Made by a program: the position numbers and the translations under genes. Shown here piece by piece: positions 43,753 through 61,400 of a stretch of DNA of 64,000 nt. Positions within the stretch are counted from its first letter, which is position 1. Each line of letters begins with the position of its first letter. The notes below the pieces were generated by a model. That model worked only from the letters and a program-made list of their open reading frames with translations. It did not search any database and was not told where the DNA came from. The DNA is taken from assembly GCA_950097015.1 (NCBI GenBank), contig CATNEN010000007.1:9611001-9675000 (forward strand). Direction: 5' to 3'. The stretch comes from Macrostomum hystrix. Its lineage: Eukaryota; Platyhelminthes; Macrostomidae.

Positions 43753-44127
43753 GGGTTTGAGGTAGTTAAGTGACGTCCTGAAGGGCTTGGGGTAGTAAAG
43801 TGACGTCCTGAAGGGCTTGAGGTAGAAAAGTGACGTCCTGAAAAGTTTGATGTAGTAAAGTGACGTCCTGAAGGGCTAGGGGTAGTAAAGTGACGTCCTG
43901 AAGGGCTTGGGGTAGTAAAGTGACGTCCTGAAGGGCTTGGGGTAGTAAAGTGACGTCCTGAAGGGCTAGGGGTAGTAAAGTGACGTCCTGAAGGGCTTGG
44001 GGTAGTAAAGTGACGTCCTGAAGGGCTTGGGGTAGTAAAGTGACGTTCTGAAGGGCTAGGGGTAGTAAAGTGACGTTCTGAAGGGCTAGGGGTAGTAAAG
44101 TGACGTCCTGAAGTGTTTGAGGTAGAG
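43753..44127. repeat. 30-bp minisatellite
   Basis: About twelve copies of AAAGTGACGTCCTGAAGGGCTTGGGGTAGT. Each unit carries GTGACGTC, a CRE/ATF-like palindrome (TGACGTC), so the array is also a string of potential bZIP sites. The minus-strand 201-codon frame across it is a product of the repeat. Confidence 0.93.
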
Positions 44128-44827
44128 GTCTAGAGGATGACTTGGAGTGTCGCTGACCAAGGCCTGAGGTTTTGGTTTGGTTATGGCAACGATCTTCTGA
44201 GGATTGGCTGAAGCTAATGACACAATGCAAGAGGATGAGCAGTAAGGAGCAGCTGTGCAGACTAACATTTGTGCATGTCCAGAAGAGAGGTAAAGTTGCA
44301 TCGTTATAATTGAGAAACCCCCCAAAAAACACCGCAATGCGAGATCTATTTCGACTACTATTAGTAGCCATTGGTAGCAGCTCTAGTAGCCATTAGAGCT
44401 ACTAGAGCGAGCCTATGCGAGTGGATTTGGCCCTGTCAAGGGGTGGTGTCGGGCGCGTGCTTGCGGCAGATCGTGGCACGAGGCGTTCACGCCACTTGCC
44501 TTTTCGGCATGGAGCTGGCAGTGCACTGGCCTGCCAAGGCTGCCTGCATGCTTCAATCATTACACACTCCGCACTCCGCGTTTTAAAGGCCAAATCTATT
44601 CTCGCTCAGTTTGCACAAGGGGGCGGGCCAGCCCTGAGCATTAGCTGTTGATGTTAAGTGGCGTGTGATTAAGAGCGGATTATTGGGTAATCAGAGCTGG
44701 GAATTCGGGCCACCTGTTGGACCGCACGGCCGCCTTATCGGAGCTGTCGGCTGCTGCTGCTGCTGCTGCTGTTGCTGCAAAGGCGCTGAGCACGGACTGC
44801 ATCAATCAAGCTGTGGAACTGTGCGAT

Positions 44828-44840
44828 GGAGGCGTATAAA
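44828..44840 (+). promoter_or_regulatory. Possible TATA element of the Mnx gene
   Basis: GGCGTATAAAGTTGG is a TATA-like sequence 600 bases before the Mnx start codon, in a GC-rich context. No initiator can be assigned from sequence alone. Confidence 0.25.
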
Positions 44841-45433
44841 GTTGGGAAAAGTTTATTAAATTTAGCAGATCCCCTGCAGATGACGCTGAGAGGCGGCTAA
44901 TGGGAAGGATCAATAGAGGCTCGCAAATATCACGTGCTGATTGCGGCGGCCCAGCTTTCTGAAGCCCGGGATTAGATTATCCATCACCGGCTGATTGCCT
45001 GCTGGGGCCTGCGGGCGTGGCACCTGGCAAAGTGGCCGATTCTGCTGCAAATTCTGATTTGATTTGGCCTTTAAAGAATAGCAGAATAGTGGCTGTGGTG
45101 GCTTTGCGAGGCCGGATTTGAGCTTGTTGAATGCGCAGGAAATGTTGCGCAGCCAGCTGCTTCGGTGAAATCCACCGCCGCAATTAGAAAACTAGGCACC
45201 GCTGAGCTGGGCGGGCTGCTTAGTGGGCTGCTCAGGCTCAGCTCCCAGGCAGCTCTTGCCCACTCGCCCAGAGAGCGGCGGCAGCGCCAGCCAATGGGCG
45301 GCGGGAGCTCACTGTTGTCTCCAACCCTCCCAGAACTCTCGTCTCTTTTAACTAGCCATTCGGCTGATAAGCGGCCCGGGAGACTTAATTTGCTCAGCAA
45401 AGGCCTAATCTGAGCACAGCAGCGCAGCAAGCA

Positions 45434-52789
<7,356 letters not shown>

Positions 52790-53853
52790 TGAGTGACACT
52801 GGAGCTTCTTTTCAGTTTTCCAACACCGTCCCAACACCTGCAGATCCCTCCTGAGTGGTAACTCGACAGTCGGCCCTAGAAATGTCGAGAGATCCCTAGA
52901 AATGATAACTTGTATACACATGTCACACGCCGTGACGGCGACCTGATGTTTAGATATTGCTGTACATAGCTCGTACAGGTAGCCATTGTCTTCTGAGAAA
53001 TGAGTAAAGTACTGGCTGATTACTGTTCTGTAAATACCCAGCAACATCCCAAAGCTACATGAATCTGCTCTTAGCAATATTTGATAACTGTTCGACTTGA
53101 GCCCTGAGTCCTTGCTTATACATACAAATAAACAGTCGCTGGCCCACACAATGATGCACAAGCTAGTCCACGCACACCTGGCCAGCGAACTTCCCTGCGT
53201 CTAACATAGCAACCAATGAGTGGTTCATTCATTGTCAAAGCTGGTAAAAATATGAATTCATTTTTGTTTTACCGCATGGAGCGGCAGTGACTTAGTTCAA
53301 ACTAACCAGGTATATCTTTCTTAGACCTGACACAAATACTATATATTATAATAAACAATAATAAGACAAAAATTTCTGAGCAGATTAGCAAATCACTTGC
53401 ACAAGTGCTCACATTTTCAATAACACGAAAGACACTTATACTAGCGTACAGTATAACAAATAGTAAATTCCTTTTGAATAAGATCGCTCTATACAAACAG
53501 ATGATCTGAATTTGATACACTACTTTGAGTAGTACTGTGTCCAACAGTGACCGAGAGAATTAAAATCAACACAAGAACAGCGAGCCGGCATCATTTAGCT
53601 CGAGTCAGCAGTTCAAAAGAAAAATGTTCATCTCGATTTTACCTTATTATGAATGACGCAACAGCAGAGTGTACTGTACAAATGGTAGCTGTGACTAAAA
53701 TTCATGGGTGATTAGAGCAAAATGGCACCTTCCGAAACGGAAGTTTTCGAGCTATCGAAAAAGACTTGAGATTCTGCTCATCCGATAGCAACTGGACAAC
53801 GGTCGTAAATTACCCAGGTGTCAATTATTGTTTACAGGATGACAAGGAATGAG
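52790..53853. other. Convergent 3' region of Mnx and the Polycomb RING gene
   Basis: Contains the Mnx 3' UTR, with AATAAA at 53127-53132, then AT-rich spacer and presumably the minus-strand PCGF 3' UTR. No further gene is supported. Confidence 0.5.
53127..53132 (+). terminator. Poly(A) signal of Mnx
   Basis: AATAAA lies 338 bases after the Mnx stop codon, the first canonical signal in the 3' flank. Confidence 0.5.
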
Positions 53854-54495
53854 TCAGCGGTCAGCTGGCTCTCGCGAGCTCCTTGCCGCCGAAGAAGCGT
53901 CCTTGTCCACAATAACGTAGGTGAGAGCAATGGGATCACTCCAGTCCACCTGGCCATCGGTCTCGCGGCAGCGCAGGTTCTGCAGCTCGGCCAGGGGCCA
54001 GTAGGCTGGCAGGCGGGTGTTTCGCCGGTAGATCTCCACAGTGCCGGTGGCGGACAGGCGGTGCTGGTCGCACAGGAACTTGGCCACGTGACCGATGGTG
54101 GCCCGCATGGCCAGCATGAGGTAGATCTGGCGCTGGCCGCCCCGCGGGCTCAGCGCGATCTGCACCGAAGTTGACAGCTCCGGCGGCAGCGACTTTTCCA
54201 GCTCCAGGCTGAAGTCCAGCCGGCGGCGGACCTCGCTAGCACGCAGGCCGGGCACCAGCTTGTACACCAGCTCCTGCAGCACGCGGTCCCGGCGCAGGCA
54301 GCCGTCCTCTTCGAGCTTGAGCTCCTGGCCGCACTCGGGACAGCGGCTGGGTCGCGAAGATTGCAGGTGGCTGACGATGCAGGACTTGCAGAACACGTGG
54401 AAGCAGTCGGTTAGGCGGGTGGCGTCGATAAGGTAGCCAGCGCACAGGCTGCACACCAGGATGTTGTTCAGCTGTCGGAGCTGCGGCCGGCCAGA
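53854..54495 (-). CDS. Polycomb group RING finger protein (PCGF family), 5' exon missing
   Basis: PCGF proteins pair with RING1 in Polycomb repressive complex 1, promoting H2A ubiquitination and gene silencing. The visible exon encodes 213 residues. A C3HC4 RING starts at CSLCAGYLIDATRLTDC, with HVFCKSCIVSHL and CPECGQEL. It is followed by QELVYKLVPGL, the strongly conserved PCGF linker. The C-terminal part (YLMLAMRATIGHVAKFLCDQHRL onward) fits the RAWUL ubiquitin-like domain. An acceptor (CCACCTGCAG) precedes 54495 in phase 0, and in-frame sequence beyond it soon meets a stop, so a short first exon with the start codon must lie upstream at higher coordinates. I could not identify it. Which of the PCGF1/2-4/3-5 groups it belongs to cannot be settled here. 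Confidence 0.85.
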   Translation of the reverse strand, partial: SGRPQLRQLNNILVCSLCAGYLIDATRLTDCFHVFCKSCIVSHLQSSRPSRCPECGQELKLEEDGCLRRDRVLQELVYKLVPGLRASEVRRRLDFSLELEKSLPPELSTSVQIALSPRGGQRQIYLMLAMRATIGHVAKFLCDQHRLSATGTVEIYRRNTRLPAYWPLAELQNLRCRETDGQVDWSDPIALTYVIVDKDASSAARSSREPADR

Positions 54496-57400
54496 CTGCA
54501 GGTGGTTCAGTGGGGTGGCATTTCAGCAACATTTATAAGCTAGTTTAGTCATTATTAGCACAGTTAAATGGGTTGTTTAAATGTTTAAACATCTCAACAT
54601 AAACATCTAGTTCCATTTAAGATTGAGATCTATAGTACACTTGTACATACTTTTCAACGTTATCCAAAGAGGCTAGTTTGCATTCATTTTTAGATACACC
54701 TAGCATTGAGAGTTTAGAATTTATTATCCTCATGAATGAACAATAAAGAACTTTTATACTAGGCCAATAACAAAGGCAAAAAAAGTAAAAAACATTACTA
54801 GCTCATATATATACAGATATAAATTTTACACAGTAAAACTTTATTGATTATTATTATATGCCAACCTAATAAAATTTTTTATGAAATACTGTATAAAGCA
54901 ACATTGCCTTCTCACATCAGCCTTTAAAAAATTATTACATGCTTATGGTGTTAACTATTGACTAAGCTAAATCTATAGCTATAGGGTAATGTATCATCAA
55001 CTGAACAGTGTATCTTCAAAACTGAACAAGAATTTTGACTTCTTCCTTGGTCTTGTGCAAGACAGAAACAAGCTATTGTGTTTCACAGAACAACTAATTT
55101 GAAAGTTGAAGAAATTATCTACAAGCTGAAGCATTAAGAAGAAAGAAAGATATTGATGTTTCAGTAGAAATTTTTATTGCAAAAGCATACTTTTTAACAA
55201 CATTTTTTCAGTATGTACTTTCGACAAAGATTGTATGTGGTTGCTTGCCAATTAAATGACCATAAATGTAGTTATTTATAGAGCATGAAAAATGCTTTCA
55301 AATTACATAATTCATGATAGATCACTCCTTAAAATAAGATTAAACCACTCACTCAAATTGTAAAACCAAACATCAAATTATCTGTTTGGTTTGAAGATAC
55401 ATGAAAATCAGATAAAAAGCAGGTATAACTTTTTTCTATTTGATAAAATAGCAAAAGCAGATACTTTTTAGAAAGATGTTACTGTTTTCTATAACTTGGC
55501 TTCTGATTTATCATGATATCTTAAATAGAAAATCTGTAGCTTAGGTTTGAAGTTAAAAAAAGTACACATCCTTGCTTGGTTGATGATACATTACCCTAAT
55601 TTAAACACACAAAGACCTATTTGCTTTTGTACTCAATATAGTGTTTGAGTGTTGTTACAAGTGCAGAAGTTCTGCAAACTAGCTCTGCAAACTAGCTGTG
55701 TATATAAATGGCCTATATACACAGTGAGGAAGTGCTACAAATTAATAGAAAAAAACAATTTAATAGATCATGTGGCAAATAGTATTAGCCATAAATGACA
55801 CTTTTTAGAACAAATGGCACTCAATAGATTGACAATAGAGCACAAGGCCTCTCTATAAGTCTCATAATAATAACAATGGATGATATGGACCTGGTTGAAA
55901 CTTGAGAGGTAAATTGGCCTAATTAAGAATGAGCCAAATGGTATGAGATGAAAAGGAGGCAAGAGATAATAATATAGACTTATAAGCAAAAGCAAAAAAC
56001 TGACTTCAGACAAACAGCGAAATTATGGGAACAAAGAAATAAGTTAAAATATGTATTAATGTAATTGTAATAAATGGAAACCCTGTATATGCTTTAAAGA
56101 TGTGTCTCATGTACCTGTTACTGACTTTAAGATTGTGTTGTTAAATAGCTAGTTTTTATACCTTTATTATCAATCTAATCACAATCATAAATCAATCCCC
56201 AAGCTCGGTTGGTGGATGGCAAAGCATTTATCTTGATTGACCAAGGTCGCTCGTCGCTGAGCTTTATTCCACAGCGAGGCCACATTATTGTAGGCACAAC
56301 TGCGGAGAGAAGGCTTGGGGATTGTGGAATTTAGGGCTCGCCACCAAGGCACAGTGAAAGTGTACACTTCCTGACGATCAAGGGCAGATATACACCACTG
56401 TGTCACAGTTTATTCCGTTTTTTTTCTGGAAATGTATCCTGGAGATAAAATTTCCGTGATTTTATGGTTGATACTCCTCGTGTATAGGAACAATATTCCA
56501 GCCTAAAAACAAATTTCTGTAGTTGTTGTAACTTTATAAGCAAAAATCTTAGTCGGATTTAAATGCACAGCTTAAAGTCTAAATGCCAAAACCTACCAAC
56601 TGAGGCGGTTGTGACGATGTCACTATTTTTTTTTGTTTACTTTATATTTATTATAAACCTGGCGCAAATTTAAATATAACTTGAAAGACGGTTTCTGGCG
56701 TTGGCGTAAGAGCGAGCGTCGAAGCGGAATATAACTACAGTCTAAGGAGTACAGACATTTAAAATAATTAAGACATTTTAATTAGCTGGAGACTAACCAC
56801 ATTGGAGTCGAGAACGAGTAACCGGGACCCTGGCGCTGCCGCTGACAAGCCGTGGTTGACTTTAAGAAATCGTTATTGGTCTTGCATAATTTCTTCTGAG
56901 TTCTGGGAAAACTCGTCCGCACACGAACTCTAGTTCGTCACACGGTGATGAATGACGGAGGCACGCTGCAAGGGCAAAAGCGTCAGTCAGGTGACAGTCG
57001 ACGAAACGCGCGAAGTTTGGGTCACATTGCTGCGCCGCTTAGGTGTCTGAAGCGTGAGCAGCTGCACCTCATGCACCAGCGCGGCTGCTGGTGGATGGAC
57101 TCGGCGCAGATTATGTGTATAGCCAGCCTGCGGTGGTCGTCATCGACACAAAATCTCATTAAAAAAGGCGGCGACTGCTGCGTGAATAATAAAACGGTCT
57201 AAAATCTGTATATTTCTAAGCTTGAGTAAAAAATGCAAATTGCAGATTCTGGAACTATATGACTCAGATCAGCGATATAATGCACCATAACTAGTGAACC
57301 GTATATTTTCGTGATAACATTTTCTAGTCAGTTTTTTAGTTATGAGTAGGAGGAAAGTACTTCCGGTAGGTTGGAACCGACGCAGAAGCGCGGGAAACTA

Positions 57401-58404
57401 TAAGTAAAAGTACATACAATGCAAGTTTTTATCAAATGGGATATGCTAGCTCTTATGATCTTATTTGAACACATCTAAAACAAAATCGGGAAAGAAACTT
57501 TCCAACATACTCCTCAATTCGATGTTTTTAATACCTATCCAGAAAAACGAAGCTTGGCGATGCGCCAATGCTTTAATTGTTAAGCGTAGAAAGACCACAT
57601 GGGTATTTCAATAGCACTTTATTTCTTTTTTTGTATATCCTAAAATATACAGAAATATTCAACTAATCACCATGAAAATTCAGAGCACGGGCTAAACAAT
57701 TTTCATATCCTCGAGAGGGCTGCTCTATCCGATGAAACAACTTCCAGAATCACAAAAAATTTTGATCTTCGAAAACCTGTCATTCTGTTTGGGAGCTATC
57801 GTGTAGGCAGTGGGTATAGACAAATTTCAAGTTCAAGACACATAGCGTTGTCTTTCTACAGTAAAAGAAGTGAAAGCTATCTATTCGTATATTTAATTTT
57901 TTGTGAACCAGTTAATTACTTTAGTCCTTTCCATTTAGCAGACTCAAAATGCTGGGCCAATGAAATTTTCTCACACAGAATTTTCTTTTTTTCATGCGAG
58001 TCAATTCGATTACAATTCCCGTAATTCACCAAATCAATGCGATTAGTTTCTGAAAATATATTTAGCACTCCACCGTGGAAGTGTTGAAACTCCACTCCCG
58101 CGAAGACTGAATGCATGCAATCAGGTGCTATAATTAAGTCTCCCCATTTCCTGGAGAGCAATTTTCGTAATTAATTTTCGCTTTGAACTCGGGGGGGATT
58201 CAACTGCTGAGAGGCACCAGCAGGAATCGGTGGAGCTCTCCAGGCAAGCGCCTGTTTTGTTTAGGCTTTGTTGTCCATGGCAACAGCCGGCAGTGGATAA
58301 ATGCGAGCGCAGCGGGGTCCGACAAGACTTTGCCGGCATTCATCGCTTCCTATTTGGAATTTCTCCATCTCGAGAAATAATTGCGACTCTAACAGGGACG
58401 CAGC
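54496..58404. other. AT-rich spacer between PCGF and the lectin-like gene
   Basis: From 54540 to about 56150 the sequence is strongly AT-rich with no coding character. From 56180 to 57200 it is GC-richer with small frames on both strands (73 codons at 56185-56406 minus, 85 codons at 56945-57202 plus), neither recognisable. The unplaced first exon of PCGF and its promoter should be here. No tandem array is present, in contrast to other spacers. Confidence 0.45.
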
Positions 58405-61400
58405 ATGTCTACAGGTCTGTGGACTGCCTTATGTCTCATCCATGCCATGAGTTCGATTGATAGCTGCAGTGCCCAAAGCATTGGTGAGTGGCCGAGCAAA
58501 TTTTCATGGGTTTTTGTGTTTTTTTTGCCATTGCCAGAAATCAGCAGGCACCAAATGCCTCTTTATAGAGGGGGTTGAGCACTCCGCTGGCTGCTAACTA
58601 GCTTGCCTCGAGCTGCGCGTGTGTGCTCACCATTGTCTGAGTCGTGTGAAAATTGAAAGATGCATTGTTTCGACATTCTTCTACGATTTATATTATCTAC
58701 ATCAGAAGGCAAAATAGTACTTCTATTGTGCTCTTAAATTCCTTCTACGCTCGAAATTAGAATATTTTTACATATGTGAATAGACCGTCGCAGACAATAA
58801 ATAATAAAAAAGAAGAACGAATTCAGTCGGTAGAATTGTTGTAAAGTCGACAATTCTGGCATGCCAAAACTTTAAGCTCTTCTAGCTCAAACTGTGGCCT
58901 TGAATTTCGTAGCACTCGAACTCTGTACAACAAAATTTCGGTCGTCAACAAGCCACGGCGCCATGATCTGGGCTTTCTACCGTATCTGCGTAGGTTTTAT
59001 CTACGTAAAATAGCAACTAATTTCGCGTGAATCTGACTTCAGGCTCCCTGCAGCTGTCCAGACTCAGTCAGAATCCTGCTGGCCTGGGCCGGTATTTGCC
59101 CCTGGCCTGGGCGGACATCTCACAGTGCGCGGACAACCAGGGCCTGCCGTCCCTCAGCTTCAGCGCCGTCCCGGGTGGTCCGATCGCTCAGGGTGCGAAC
59201 TTGATAGCCAGCCCGTTCTTTGCGCGCGTGTACTTCCCATTCGACTTCACCGTCACCGGGTTCCGCGTATTCGGCAATTCAACCCGGTCCACCGACTACG
59301 GCCGAGTGACCAGTTTTTATGTGGGCTACTCAGCCAGCAAGTCCTTGCTGCTCAGTCCTAGTCAAGTTGAATATCCTCAGCCCAAGGCGAGCTCATAAAA
59401 CTAAATTCGACTTTAATGTATCCCAATATAAGCAGTAATACACCTGTTGCTTTCACTTTTAGAAGATGTACAGCATTACCTACGCGAACGCTTGGACCCC
59501 GGCTGATGTTGCAATTGACAGCCCGATAGAGACCCAGGTAATCCATTTTGAGCCAGTCATTATTTCCGGAATGTCGCGGATACTACAGCTGGATGTCATT
59601 GGCTACCTGAATCCTGACGGTAAGTAGCTTGAGCGTATGAGAGAAATCCCTAATTGAGGACTACTTAATTTAGTAGACTTAACAACAGCAACAAAAAGCA
59701 AAAAAGCAACATTCAACAACAACAACAACAAGATGGGCAAACAATAGTCGCAATTAGCAGCGTCAATTGGGGGTGGGCTTAGGTGACTTCATTAAACAAA
59801 ATACGAGCTCGTACTATACTTAAGCTAACTACTGTTGGACATTGTCACGATTAATACACCTATGCATTCAGCTGGCGAAATAAAAGTACTCGTAATTATC
59901 ATTTGCAGGTTGTCCGCTCATACCAGCCAGTGAATATTCCGTAATAATCTCCAAGTCATCAGCTGAGACTACCTTAACGGTGGTCTTCTCCCGGATATAC
60001 CATTTGACCAGCTTTGCACTGCAAGGCCTGTCAGCTGACAGCAGCTTCTGGATGTCCTACAAGCTGCTGGCCGGTCTCTCTGTGAACCTCACGCATTCAT
60101 GGAACAGCTCTCTGTGGCAGGTGCGCCAATTAGCTGCCTGTTTTCGAACTCGAAGGTTAACAGACTGTTTTTATCAATCACAGGCTCGCAGGTGTTTCGC
60201 TATATTAATGAAGGCGCTGGCACAGATAAAATGCTTATTCGCGAATTCTCAGTTCTAAAGCATTACAGCTAACGATAACCCTCGAAATTCTGACTGTGAC
60301 TCTCCTGACTCTGAATCGCCAGTTTCCTGTGACTTTCCCGGATGAGAAATTCATCATGCCGTTTGTGCTGGCGCCGCTGGAGATTCAGCTTCATCTTGGG
60401 GCTTCTTCGCTCGTCAGCTCGCTTGATTCGGTCCGTGGCTGCCCTGCCAATTGTGAGTTTGGCCAATGAAACAATCTTAAACGTAGAATGCAGAATCTGA
60501 GCTCATGATTCACAGTAGTCTGTGCATTTTCAGCTTGTCCACCTGGCTGGACTGCCTCAGCCACCGTCTGCTGGCGCAGGGAGGAAGCCAGGATGAGCTG
60601 GGCGGCTGCCAACCAGTATTGCTCGGTGCAGAGCTGGGGCGGAGTTGCTGGGAGCCTGCTCGATGCAAAGACAGTGCTGGAGAGAAACCTGTACATCACC
60701 GTGTGAGTTTCCCTCTGGTTTACCGGCTAAGCATGGAAAATGTAACTCTGGCACGTAATAGCAGGTGCACAAATTTGAATCGAATGTGACTGTTTGTCTT
60801 AATGTTTAGTTGGCATCTACAGTGACATTAATTTGGGGCGCAGCCATGGATAGAAGTTTTGTAGACTTCAGTGCAATTTATGCCAAATGCCCTGAGGCAA
60901 TATTGGCTTTCTATCTTACTTCAGTTTATCAGGGGCACGGCCCATCCGCAGTTAGTGACTTCAGTTCTCTAAAGAAATTATTCACTTCGACAGTTACCTA
61001 AAAATGTGAATCAAGAAAGCTCCAACTGGAGTTTAAGATAAGAAAGACATAATAAGTCTGACGGTGGCACAATGACCTCACATAAGCTGCTGCAAGACTC
61101 TGCATGACTCCTGCATGACTCAGTAGAAACCAATGGCCACTGTAGTATAACTACGCTATACAACTGCTATAGTAAAGTGGTCCTTGATAGAAACTCGAAT
61201 TTCATGAGCGCGGTGAGGCCACACTAAAATGGCCTCACTAAAATGAGAGCTCACTAAAATCCCGACCTTAAGGCAAAGCCATTCCGAGAGGCACAAGTGA
61301 TGTCTTGCATATTCGTGTACCTTTGTGTACTCAGGGGCTTGTGTACACAGGTGCGGTTCAACTGTCGCAGTTCCTGCTACCATTTTGTTTTAGTCAACAC

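Larger units (their letters stand above)
43218..45433. other. Spacer between the TMEM126-like gene and Mnx
   Basis: Contains the TMEM126-like 3' flank, a 30-bp array (43753-44127) and the GC-rich Mnx upstream region with a (CTG)n run near 44750-44780. A TATA-like CGTATAAAG near 44832 lies 600 bases before the Mnx start codon. No additional gene is supported. Confidence 0.45.

Noticed and set aside
56185-57202. Possible genes or retroelement fragments in the GC-richer part of the last spacer
   Set aside because: The 73- and 85-codon frames show no recognisable motif of reverse transcriptase or any other family, so no function is claimed.
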